NCBI GenBank assembly: GCA_036743375.1
Contig: DAINPP010000030.1
Span: forward strand, 1-34,772
DNA length: 34,772 nucleotides
Origin: DAINPP01 sp036743375
GTDB taxonomy: Bacteria > Thermotogota > Thermotogae > MWEM01
Direction of reading: 5' to 3'
A program made the position numbers and the translations under genes. Positions 1 to 6,361 of the stretch are shown one piece after another. How positions within the stretch are numbered: the first letter of the stretch is position 1; each line of letters opens with the position of its first letter. The notes beneath the pieces are model-generated. The model was not told the DNA's origin. It searched no databases and was given only the letters and a program-made list of their open reading frames with translations.

Positions 1-249
1 GTAAAAGAAGCTTTAAAAATAACAGACAGATTAAAACATGGTTCTTTTTATCTGGATAATCAACCCACAAATATTAACGACTGGCAAAAATGCTGTATGT
101 CGATGCGAATGCATTTTAAGACTTCAAATGAAGCTATAAAATGGAGATTGCATAGATTGGGTTTTGTGAATGGAAACTTGAATTTAAAACTTAAAGATAT
201 AAGATATTGGGATGAAGATGTGATTGAAAATTATTTATACGGTTCTTAG
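1..249 (+). CDS. C-terminal fragment of an ImmA/IrrE-like metallopeptidase (5' end outside window)
   Basis: The frame is open from base 1 to a TAG at 247–249, giving 82 residues with no start codon needed, so this is the 3' end of a longer gene. The segment around residues 33–60 (MSMRMHFKTSNEAIKWRLHR, then LGFVNG) fits the closing helices of ImmA/IrrE-family proteases, where a phrase like 'FxVSxEAxxxRLxxLG' follows the HExxH zinc site. The catalytic motif itself would lie upstream, so the assignment rests only on the tail. Such proteases usually cleave XRE repressors in mobile elements or stress loci, which suits the AT-rich accessory setting. Another winged-helix protein is possible. Confidence 0.45.
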   Translation, partial: VKEALKITDRLKHGSFYLDNQPTNINDWQKCCMSMRMHFKTSNEAIKWRLHRLGFVNGNLNLKLKDIRYWDEDVIENYLYGS

Positions 250-303
250 TAAATAAAAATAAGAATTATTTCAGAAGCAACATTACTCACAAGGAGGAGG
301 ACA

Positions 304-894
304 ATGAAAAGAAAAGTTCTTATGATTTGTTTGATCGTTTTGACTGTTTTAACATTTGCTCAGGAAGGGTATTTTAAAAAAGATGTTGAGAAAATAACAC
401 AAGTAGCTTCTATTTGTATTGAAGAGGGCGTTTTCTATGAAGATTTGTTTGAGGTTCAGACTGGGATAACTTTTGCAGAAGCAGTTTTTATTCCTAGCAG
501 AGCTTTGGGGCAAATTGATTTTATTGGGGATTATTCAAGTGGCGTTGGTTTTATTTATTTCAGACTAAATCCTGATATTACAGAAAAAGGCGCAGTCAGA
601 TTTGATTTTGAACAGATCTCATTAAGCGGTAGGGAAAAAGATGGGGATGCCGTTACGGGATCAAGGGCAACGTATTATTATCTTGATGAAAATAGTTTAA
701 TCAAATTGAATAGTTACTACGGTGATCTAATAACATCCAATGATGATTTGATTTTATTTGTTACTAAAGATTTGGATACAAATTATGACTTTATCGTCAA
801 TCTTATAACAGATAAAGTTCAAGGAACTTGGAAAGTTCGAAAAAAATCAAGGGATTATAAAGACATAGAAGAAATTATTTCAAACTTAAAATAA
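304..894 (+). CDS. Small exported protein of unknown function
   Basis: I do not recognise this 196-residue protein. It begins with a clear Sec signal peptide: the basic MKRK, a hydrophobic stretch to about residue 18, and a likely cleavage after the Ala of TFAQE. The mature part is about 177 residues, mixed alpha/beta in appearance and rich in Tyr, Asp and Phe, without Cys-based or catalytic motifs that I can name. A strong Shine–Dalgarno (AAGGAGGAGG) lies just before the ATG at 304, which fixes the start. A perfect terminator follows immediately (896–932), so it is a single-gene unit, although read-through from the upstream gene is possible. Its AT-rich composition matches the rest of the first 4 kb. 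Confidence 0.6.
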   Translation: MKRKVLMICLIVLTVLTFAQEGYFKKDVEKITQVASICIEEGVFYEDLFEVQTGITFAEAVFIPSRALGQIDFIGDYSSGVGFIYFRLNPDITEKGAVRFDFEQISLSGREKDGDAVTGSRATYYYLDENSLIKLNSYYGDLITSNDDLILFVTKDLDTNYDFIVNLITDKVQGTWKVRKKSRDYKDIEEIISNLK

Positions 895-895
895 A

Positions 896-932
896 AAATT
901 AAAGGCTCGATTATTTTCGAGCCTTTAATTTT
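896..932 (+). terminator. Intrinsic terminator after the exported-protein gene
   Basis: A 15-base left arm (896–910) pairs perfectly with 917–931 around a six-base loop. The core is AAAGGCTCGA/TCGAGCCTTT and the arm ends in TTT. A-rich and T-rich flanks on the two sides would let it work on both strands. It separates the exported-protein gene from the TAC promoter. Confidence 0.85.
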
Positions 933-937
933 AGGCA

Positions 938-966
938 TTGACAATATTCCGTATATGGAATATAAT
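938..966 (+). promoter_or_regulatory. Consensus sigma-70 promoter of the TAC module
   Basis: TTGACA (938–943) and TATAAT (961–966) are both perfect consensus hexamers with the ideal 17-base spacer. Transcription should start near 973–974, only three or four bases before the toxin ATG at 977, so the message would be leaderless or nearly so. The spacer is filled by the palindrome at 944–963. Confidence 0.85.
944..963. promoter_or_regulatory. Palindromic operator inside the TAC promoter
   Basis: ATATTCC-N6-GGAATAT has perfect 7-base arms and a 6-base spacer, and lies almost exactly between the -35 and -10 hexamers. The XRE antitoxin encoded downstream is the natural ligand, giving autorepression. 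As I recall, the operator of the M. tuberculosis higBA1 locus has the same design (ATAT-ended 7-base arms around N6), which supports the reading. Confidence 0.7.
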
Positions 967-976
967 GAGGTGAGTG

Positions 977-1453
977 ATGGAACAAACTTCAGACAATCAA
1001 AAACGACAAAAAGTGTTATTGATGACGAGACAATTCTTTGACAAATATTTTGAACAAACAGAGTTTAATAATAATTTTGACTATTCAGAAAGCTTTGCGA
1101 TTAGTTTTTTTGATGTTGTGTCATCATACAACACTAAAAAGAATCAGAAATTCGCAAAAAGCTTGATTAAAAATATCAATTTTTTGTTGAAGTTAAAACC
1201 TAATTTTCTCAGACACAACAATTTTGATCCGGTTAAAGGAGATAAAAATAAGTATTTGTATGAGATTCATTATTCAAACGAACCTGATCCGTACAGAGTG
1301 GCTTTTGCCGTTTCAGAAGACAGACTGAGGATTGTTTTTTTGTATATTTTTTTAGAGAATAAAATAACCTGGAAAAGGGTGTTAAAGGATAAACTTCCGA
1401 GCAAGCAGGAACATGAAGAAGAGCTTGGGTATTCTTTTCAGATGAGGAGGTAA
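977..1453 (+). CDS. Toxin of a TAC module, RelE/HigB (Gp49-like) type
   Basis: This 158-residue protein is the first gene of a three-gene operon and probably a ribosome-dependent mRNA endonuclease. The last 65 residues (around KYLYEIHYSNEPDPYRVAF, then IVFLYIFLENKITW) follow the RelE/ParE/Gp49 pattern: 'lyElR…yRv.f…ivlLh.F.KK'. The N-terminal 90 residues are longer than in most HigB proteins and have no recognised motif. I prefer ATG 977 to the in-frame GTG at 974, because GAGGTG at 968–972 gives a short but usable spacing and the ATG sits next to the predicted transcript start. The toxin-before-antitoxin order is typical of higBA loci. The family name is inferred from pattern and context; catalytic residues were not identified. 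Confidence 0.6.
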   Translation: MEQTSDNQKRQKVLLMTRQFFDKYFEQTEFNNNFDYSESFAISFFDVVSSYNTKKNQKFAKSLIKNINFLLKLKPNFLRHNNFDPVKGDKNKYLYEIHYSNEPDPYRVAFAVSEDRLRIVFLYIFLENKITWKRVLKDKLPSKQEHEEELGYSFQMRR

Positions 1454-1457
1454 TAAA

Positions 1458-1886
1458 ATGAGTAAAGAACAAAATTATGATATGTTGGAAGCGATGGGAC
1501 TTCTTGTATCAGATGAAGAGGTAAAATATATTGGTATTCTCTCGGATATCGCAGCCGAAATCACAACATACAGAGCCTTGAACAATTTGAGTCAGGCACA
1601 ACTTGCCAAAAAATTAAATAAAAAACAGGCTTATGTGAGTAAGCTGGAAAGTGGGGAGAATAATCTCACTATAAAAAAATTGTCAGAAATATCTGTTTTA
1701 TTGGAAGGCAATTTGCAGATTAGTTTGGGAATTGCAGATTACAAGGCTGAAATAGAAAAATATGAGAATTTTTTTGACATTGGAGAACATGATGAATTTT
1801 CTGAGGATGATTATTCTTTCTACTTTTGTAAGAATGAAGAAGAAATTTCTGATATAGACGATGATGAAGAGGTATTGGCAGCATGA
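1458..1886 (+). CDS. XRE/HigA-type antitoxin with acidic C-terminal extension
   Basis: This 142-residue protein has a helix-turn-helix of the XRE/Cro type at about residues 36–86 (LSQAQLAKKLNKKQAYVSKL is the core). It should bind the toxin and repress the promoter at the 944–963 palindrome. After the HTH comes a 50-residue tail (92–142) in which about 20 residues are Asp or Glu, with aromatic patches YENFF and YSFYF. In TAC systems the antitoxin carries such a C-terminal chaperone-addiction segment, which makes it unstable unless a SecB-like protein binds it. The start follows AGGAGG at 1444–1449, four bases after the toxin stop. The next gene overlaps its stop by ATGA. Confidence 0.75.
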   Translation: MSKEQNYDMLEAMGLLVSDEEVKYIGILSDIAAEITTYRALNNLSQAQLAKKLNKKQAYVSKLESGENNLTIKKLSEISVLLEGNLQISLGIADYKAEIEKYENFFDIGEHDEFSEDDYSFYFCKNEEEISDIDDDEEVLAA

Positions 1887-2308
1887 AACTTCAAAAAAGT
1901 CAATTTAATTTTCTGCATTATGAAGTGAGAAATATAGATATTAAGGTTTTAAAACGTTCAAGGGAAGCGAATAATTTTGATTATTCCGTTGAATCGGCAG
2001 TTTCAGATATTGTTTATCAGGATGAATATGCCAGTTTTGGTTTAAAGTTGACAATTGTCGGTGAATATGAAGAAGAGAAGTTCAGAGAAGTCAACTTTGA
2101 GATTGTTGGTGTTTTTGATGGTTTTAAAGAGATGGGAAAAGAAAAATTTGAGAAATTTTGTATGGTTAGTGGTGTTGCCAATTTACTTCAGGCATCTCGA
2201 AGCACCATATCGGCTTTTTCTTCTTTGATGAATTTATATCCACCGATTAATTTACCGTTGTTTGATTTAAGAAAATCAATTGAGGATCAGAAAAAAAGAG
2301 ATAAGTAA
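1883..2308 (+). CDS. SecB-like chaperone of the TAC module
   Basis: This 141-residue protein fits the SecB fold. The beta-strand half ends in 'FEIVGVFDGF', and is followed by a helix-loop-helix half reading FCMVSGVANLLQASRSTISA and then MNLYPPINLPLFDL. SecB has the equivalent 'NILFPYARE…G.PPLNL.PVNF'. The protein is slightly shorter than the usual 150–165 residues and quite diverged. Translation is coupled to the antitoxin through an ATGA overlap. SecB-family proteins are widespread in Proteobacteria but not expected in Thermotogota or most Bacillota, so a dedicated antitoxin chaperone is the best reading. It may also help export. Confidence comes from the motif order plus the operon position. 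Confidence 0.7.
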   Translation: MKLQKSQFNFLHYEVRNIDIKVLKRSREANNFDYSVESAVSDIVYQDEYASFGLKLTIVGEYEEEKFREVNFEIVGVFDGFKEMGKEKFEKFCMVSGVANLLQASRSTISAFSSLMNLYPPINLPLFDLRKSIEDQKKRDK

Positions 2309-2604
2309 AATTTTTATAATAATTTAAGCATTTTCAATGAAAGAGGATTATGAGTCTAAAGAATTACCCTTACAAGGACCATCAAAAATATTGTTACTTT
2401 CTTTAATTCAGTTTATACAGCATAATAGATTAAATCTCTTGAATTGAATAGTTATATCGAATATATTCTAAAAAGCTATGAAAAAAACAATAACTATCAG
2501 AATTACAAGGGTTGTATTTTTCTATGAAATAATAAAAAAAATAAAAAGCGTTTTTGAATAGTTAATACATTGGAATACACAAAAATAGGAATTATTATAA
2601 GTTT

Positions 2605-2624
2605 TTGGATTCCATTGTATAAAA
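2605..2624 (+). repeat. Left copy of a 20-base direct repeat flanking the ATPase gene
   Basis: TTGGATTCCATTGTATAAAA matches the sequence at 3945–3964 in 17 of 20 positions and in the same orientation. The two copies bracket the ATPase gene and its terminator. The match may mark a past insertion or be chance similarity between AT-rich promoter-like sequences. Confidence 0.45.
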
Positions 2625-2632
2625 AATGTTGA

Positions 2633-2679
2633 TTTCACCTCTCGAAAAGAGTAAAATAGTATTAGAGCGGGAGGTGAAA
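2633..2679 (+). promoter_or_regulatory. Inverted repeat able to mask the ATPase gene's Shine–Dalgarno
   Basis: TTTCACCTCTCG (2633–2644) pairs with CGGGAGGTGAAA (2668–2679) over 12 bases with one G·U pair. The right arm contains the GGGAGG ribosome binding site of the gene starting at 2682. If transcription begins upstream of 2633, the hairpin would hide the site. If it begins near 2664 from the promoter at 2629–2657, the repeat acts only at DNA level. Confidence 0.5.
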
Positions 2680-2681
2680 GG

Positions 2682-3872
2682 ATGATAGAGCGTCAGATAT
2701 ATATGCAGAAACTTAAAGATTTTAAGGATATGCAGATTATTAAAGTGATTACAGGGATAAGAAGATGTGGGAAATCCACCTTTCTTTTAATGTTTCAGGA
2801 GTTTTTGAAACAAAGTGGCGTTAAACGGAAAAACATCATTTCCATCAATTTTGAAGACTTAGCCTTTGCGCATCTTCAGGATTATAAGGAACTTTATCAA
2901 TATATCTTGTCTAAAATAAATGACTCTGAACGTTTTTACATCTTTCTTGACGAGATTCAGAATGTGGAGAATTTTCAGAAGGCAGTTGACAGCCTTTTTT
3001 TGAAGACGAATCTGGATATTTACCTGACGGGCTCTAATGCCAACATGCTTTCAAGTGAGATTTCAACTCTTCTATCCGGTCGATATGTAGAAGTACAGAT
3101 GTTGCCTTTGTCTTTCAAAGAGTATGTCAGTTCGAAAGATGATCCTTTAAACCTCAACAGACTTTATTCTGAATATCTTCAAAACAGTTCATTTCCGATG
3201 AGTTTGCAGATGAAGACCAGGGAACAGGTTGATGCTTATCTTCAAGGTGTTTATAATACGGTCATTATGAAGGATATTTTAAGTCGAAACAGGATTTCAG
3301 ATCCGATGATGCTTGAAAGTGTCATACGTTTTATGTTCGATAATATAGGTAATATTCTTTCGACTAAGAAGATTGCTGATACGATGACATCCGCTGGAAG
3401 AAAGATAGATATTCGAACGGTTGAGTCTTATATCAGCGCCTTGATGAATGCCTTTGTTGTGTATCAGGCGAAGCGGTATGATATCAAAGGAAAGCAGTAT
3501 TTAAAAACACTTGAGAAGTATTATGTGGTGGATATCGGTCTCAGATATAACTTACTCGGTTTTAAAAATGTCGATTTCGGCCACATTCTGGAAAATGTGG
3601 TTTATCTTGAATTGATCAGAAGAGGTTATCGTGTTTATGTCGGGAAGATTGGGGATCTCGAAATTGATTTTGTAGCTGAAAATCAGCAGGGACTTCATTA
3701 TTTCCAAGTTTCTGCTACAGTAAGGGATAGCCGGACTCTGGAAAGAGAATTGAAACCGTTAAAAAAACTCAGGGATTCGTATCCGAAATTTGTACTGACA
3801 TTGGATGAAGATCCCGAGAGAGATTTTGATGGAATACGTGTAATGAATGCGCTTGACTTTTTAGTCAATTGA
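2682..3872 (+). CDS. AAA ATPase with DUF4143 domain (AAA_14 family)
   Basis: This 396-residue protein has a Walker A at about residues 25–34 (GIRRCGKST) and a Walker B at about 85–92 (FLDEIQNV), followed by an 'LTGSN' sensor-like strand. The C-terminal DUF4143 region (about 285–350) has 'ENVVYLELIRRGY', 'EIDFVA' and 'YFQVS', the layout of a PD-(D/E)xK-like fold. Family members occur in many copies in bacteria and archaea of gut and thermophilic habitats. Their function is unknown; a role in DNA metabolism or defence is guessed. The start follows a strong GGGAGG. The gene stands alone between near-identical repeats and is AT-rich, which suggests horizontal movement. Confidence 0.85.
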   Translation: MIERQIYMQKLKDFKDMQIIKVITGIRRCGKSTFLLMFQEFLKQSGVKRKNIISINFEDLAFAHLQDYKELYQYILSKINDSERFYIFLDEIQNVENFQKAVDSLFLKTNLDIYLTGSNANMLSSEISTLLSGRYVEVQMLPLSFKEYVSSKDDPLNLNRLYSEYLQNSSFPMSLQMKTREQVDAYLQGVYNTVIMKDILSRNRISDPMMLESVIRFMFDNIGNILSTKKIADTMTSAGRKIDIRTVESYISALMNAFVVYQAKRYDIKGKQYLKTLEKYYVVDIGLRYNLLGFKNVDFGHILENVVYLELIRRGYRVYVGKIGDLEIDFVAENQQGLHYFQVSATVRDSRTLERELKPLKKLRDSYPKFVLTLDEDPERDFDGIRVMNALDFLVN

Positions 3873-3891
3873 AATTATTATTAAACGATAT

Positions 3892-3936
3892 AAAACAGGA
3901 AGTATTTGTGTTCTGATACAAATACTTCCTGTTTTT
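3892..3936 (+). terminator. Strong intrinsic terminator after the ATPase gene
   Basis: An 18-base perfect stem pairs 3892–3909 with 3918–3935 around an 8-base loop, followed by T. The arms contain ACAGGAAGTATTTGT and its complement. A and T tracts on both sides allow action in either direction. Confidence 0.9.
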
Positions 3937-3944
3937 AATGATTA

Positions 3945-3964
3945 TTGGATTACGCTGTATAAAA
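3945..3964 (+). repeat. Right copy of the 20-base direct repeat
   Basis: TTGGATTACGCTGTATAAAA differs from 2605–2624 at three of 20 positions. It lies just past the ATPase terminator and next to the end of the minus-strand neighbour, where base composition changes from AT-rich to the window's usual level. Confidence 0.45.
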
Positions 3965-3986
3965 TATCAGTTTTTTTCACTGATAT
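3964..3986 (-). terminator. Possible terminator overlapping the stop codon of the Cys-motif gene
   Basis: ATATCAGT (3964–3971) and ACTGATAT (3979–3986) form an 8-base stem with a 7-base loop. On the minus strand the stem includes the TGA stop (3967–3969) and is followed by TTTATA, a weak T tract. Confidence 0.4.
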
Positions 3987-4941
3987 CTATCTCAAACCGG
4001 CAGAGTAAATTCCCCTTTAACGGGGATTCCAGCAGTTTAACCTTTAATTCGCGTCCCAGAATCTGTTCAAACGGAAATTTGGCGAATCCCGCACTGCAAT
4101 AACACCAGTTGGCGGAAACTTCGTCTCCCTGAAGGATGGATTCTCTCGCAAACGGACAATGACAGGCGAAGTATCTCCTGAATATATCATCATCTGCCTG
4201 GAGATAACTGTGCGTTTCATAGGGAATCTTGGTGACATAGAGTTTGTCATCCTTTCTGACGGCGGAGAGTATTTCCTGATTGGACTTGACAAAATCGACG
4301 ATATCCTGTGTGATCTGCTGTTCAAACCAGATCTTTCCCGTATCGGCATGATACTGAAGTTCCGCTACCTTTCTTTCATGCCTGTCTTTAAGATAGGCAT
4401 CCAGCGATTCGGCTGCTTCGTATAGTTCTCTTTCAGTTTTCATGCCCTCTTCACTCAATCCATGATTATTTCCGGCAAAGATAGTTGCATACTGTTCAGG
4501 TGACAGCCTTTCCTCTACCCTTTTCATAAGCTCTGCGGTAAATGCGGGGATCTTTTTAAAGTCTGTTCCGAGTGGTGGCTCTTCAAGGTTGTCGAAGATC
4601 TCTTCGGTGATCTCTCTTCCGGCGTATTCTTCCATCCGTTTTCTGATGCTGTCGATGACACCGATTCCGCCGAGTACTTTGAGGAAATAGATATAGATTT
4701 CTTTTCTTTCGTGGATGTAGAAGATTCTCGCCAAGGCCAACAGATTCTGAACGGTATTTTCCTTTTGTTCCACAAGCCTTGAGACATAGCCGGCCACCTG
4801 TTCCGTCGTTGTATCCATGAGGTCATGACCATTTTCTGAGAGATACCGTTCCATTTTTTCCACTGTCGCAAGACTTTCGGATATCTGTTGTTCCGAGAAA
4901 CTTCTTTCCTTCAGTAATTCCACATATTTTTCTCTGTTCAC
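3967..4941 (-). CDS. Uncharacterised protein with C-terminal CxC…CxC motif
   Basis: I do not recognise a named function. The 324-residue protein has three parts. Residues 1–100 are helical and resemble the SAM-like N-terminal domain of tyrosine recombinases in pattern. Residues 100–240 are a charged helical middle. The C-terminal domain (about 240–320) carries CHC (260–262) and CYC (280–282), with a fifth Cys at 314 in 'GNLLCRFEI'. The C-terminal pattern 'CHCPFAR…WCYCSAGF' recurs in uncharacterised bacterial proteins, from memory, and could hold a metal. It starts with GTG after a strong AAAGGAGG. It is monocistronic and has normal window composition, unlike the AT-rich block next to it. No catalytic recombinase residues are present. 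Confidence 0.6.
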   Translation of the reverse strand: MNREKYVELLKERSFSEQQISESLATVEKMERYLSENGHDLMDTTTEQVAGYVSRLVEQKENTVQNLLALARIFYIHERKEIYIYFLKVLGGIGVIDSIRKRMEEYAGREITEEIFDNLEEPPLGTDFKKIPAFTAELMKRVEERLSPEQYATIFAGNNHGLSEEGMKTERELYEAAESLDAYLKDRHERKVAELQYHADTGKIWFEQQITQDIVDFVKSNQEILSAVRKDDKLYVTKIPYETHSYLQADDDIFRRYFACHCPFARESILQGDEVSANWCYCSAGFAKFPFEQILGRELKVKLLESPLKGNLLCRFEIDISEKN

Positions 4942-5099
4942 AATAACCTCCTTTAAATCTTCACAACGATGATCTTTTTCTCATCAGATGTGTATCAAAC
5001 CTGACGTTTGTTGTGCATAGACTGATAGAACATGAATCCCGAGTGATTGTTTTATACTGTATTATACACGATTATCCGGGGATGTTTGTTGTTGCCAAT

Positions 5100-5130
5100 A
5101 AAAAAGCCCGCCTTTCAAAGACGGGTTTTT
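5100..5130 (-). terminator. Terminator of the fatty-acid synthesis operon
   Basis: On the minus strand the stem CGGGCTTTTT is preceded by its partner AAAAACCCG-type arm (plus strand AAAAAGCCCGCCTTT / AAAGACGGGTTTTT), with one mismatch and a tight loop, and ends in a T run. It lies 35 bases downstream of acpP. Confidence 0.75.
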
Positions 5131-5164
5131 CGCATGAAGCACGAAATGATTTTCTAACGTCGTA

Positions 5165-5416
5165 TCAGGCAGCTACTTTAAGCTTTTTAAGAAGGAGTTC
5201 GGTAATCTCACCGACCGTATTAATCTCGGAAAGCTCTGCACTTTCGATCTTGACGTCAAATTCGTCTTCAAAATCCATTGTGAGATCGACGAGTTCGAGT
5301 GAATCCGCACCGATATCCTCCGTGAGGGATGCTTCCGGTGTTACTTCCGCGAGATCTACGTCAAGACTTTCCGCTATGATTTCATTTACCTTCTTTATAA
5401 TATCGTTTTTTGTCAT
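5165..5416 (-). CDS. acpP: Acyl carrier protein
   Basis: This small acidic protein of 83 residues carries the growing acyl chain on 4'-phosphopantetheine. The attachment site is Ser39 in GADSLELVDL, the canonical DSL motif at the start of helix II. 'MDFEDEFDVKI' and 'INTVGEITELL' match helices II–III and IV of ACPs. Length is usual. It starts with ATG after GGAGG (reverse complement of cctcc near 5427), 45 bases after fabD, and is the last gene before the operon terminator. The C-terminus LKKLKVAA is a little longer and more basic than in E. coli AcpP. Confidence 0.95.
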   Translation of the reverse strand: MTKNDIIKKVNEIIAESLDVDLAEVTPEASLTEDIGADSLELVDLTMDFEDEFDVKIESAELSEINTVGEITELLLKKLKVAA

Positions 5417-5461
5417 TTTAAATTTCCTCCATATTTGTTTTAATATTTTTCGTATTTTGAG

Positions 5462-6361
5462 TTATTTGTTTGAGAATTTATCAAATCTGTCAAGTGATAC
5501 ACTTCGATCTATCCGTTTGATCAGTCCGCTCAGCACCCCCCCGTGTCCAATCTCGTAAAACTCGTTTACCCCGTCAGCACTCATATTCTGAACGGTCTCT
5601 ATCCATCTGACGGGTGAAGTGATCTGTGCAATCAGATTTTCCTTGATCACTTCCAGGTCTTTATGTGGCTTTGCATCGACATTTTGATAAACTGGTATTT
5701 TCGGTTCACTGAATTGAACCTGTTCGATAGCCTTTCTGAGGCTGATCTTGGCATTTTCGATAAGTGGTGAATGGAACGGTCCACTGACTGTGAGCCGGAT
5801 AAACCTCTTTGCCCCCTTAGCCTTCAGCGCTTCCTCAGCCGCATCAAAATTGGCTGCAGCTCCGCTGATGACGATTTGTCCCGGCGAATTGATATTCGCA
5901 AGACAGACATTTTCTATATCTTTCAATGCCTCTTCGATCTCTTCTGCTTCGAGTCCGAGTACGGCTGCCATAGTCCCCACTCCTGGGGGGCAGGCCTCAC
6001 TCATGTATTTACCCCTGAGATGAACCAGTCTCACCGCATCTCCGAAATTGAGTGCCCCCGCTGCAACAAGCGCGGTCCATTCTCCGAGTGAATGCCCTGC
6101 GACGGCATCCGGTCTGAGGCCCGTTGTCTTTAATGTATGCTCATATGCGATAACACTCGTCGTGAGTATGGCCGGTTGTGTGAACTGTGTGAGTGTGAGT
6201 TTTGTGTCATCTTCCGAGTTGATAATGTCGTATATGTCTTCCCCTATAGCAGTGGCCGCTTTATCGTAGTATTCTCTATATTCCGGAAACGCCTTGACAA
6301 GATTGCTTCCCATTCCGGTCGACTGCGATCCCTGACCCGGGAATACGAATGCCTTCTTCAT
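5462..6361 (-). CDS. fabD: Malonyl-CoA:ACP transacylase
   Basis: FabD loads malonate onto ACP for chain elongation. The 299-residue length is usual. The N-terminus shows 'FPGQGSQSTGMG', the nucleophile is Ser91 in GHSLGEW, and the partner His196 lies in 'VSGPFHSPLI'. The conserved Gln of the oxyanion hole is in 'GQGSQ' (about residue 10). Its ATG overlaps the fabK stop as ATGA (6358–6361), so translation is coupled. The next gene is acpP, the protein substrate. I see no truncation or missing catalytic residue. Confidence 0.95.
   Translation of the reverse strand: MKKAFVFPGQGSQSTGMGSNLVKAFPEYREYYDKAATAIGEDIYDIINSEDDTKLTLTQFTQPAILTTSVIAYEHTLKTTGLRPDAVAGHSLGEWTALVAAGALNFGDAVRLVHLRGKYMSEACPPGVGTMAAVLGLEAEEIEEALKDIENVCLANINSPGQIVISGAAANFDAAEEALKAKGAKRFIRLTVSGPFHSPLIENAKISLRKAIEQVQFSEPKIPVYQNVDAKPHKDLEVIKENLIAQITSPVRWIETVQNMSADGVNEFYEIGHGGVLSGLIKRIDRSVSLDRFDKFSNK

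Larger units (their letters stand above)
2309..2681. other. AT-rich intergenic region, 373 bases
   Basis: No convincing gene is present. A 36-residue frame starting at ATG 2337 and ending at 2447 lacks a ribosome binding site and is not supported. The right half holds a 12/14-base imperfect inverted repeat (2565–2578 with 2607–2620), one copy of a 20-base direct repeat (2605–2624), and the hairpin around the next gene's ribosome binding site (2633–2679). A possible promoter is TTGATT (2629–2634), 17 bases, TAAAAT (2652–2657). I saw no terminator for the TAC operon here. Confidence 0.5.

Noticed and set aside
2337..2447. 36-residue open frame in the 2309–2681 gap
   Set aside because: There is no ribosome binding site, the composition is as AT-rich as the rest of the gap, and no motif is recognised. 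It may be a relic but cannot be supported as a gene.
1..3964. Prophage or integrative element
   Set aside because: No integrase, phage structural gene, tRNA-borne attachment site or transposase is visible; the evidence supports only an AT-rich accessory block.
3967..4941. Tyrosine recombinase
   Set aside because: Only the N-terminal helical pattern is similar; the catalytic R…HxxR…Y residues are absent and the C-terminus is a Cys-motif domain.
5013..5558. 181-residue open frame on the plus strand
   Set aside because: It lies opposite acpP and the end of fabD, crosses the operon terminator, and is Ser-rich as expected for the complement of those genes.
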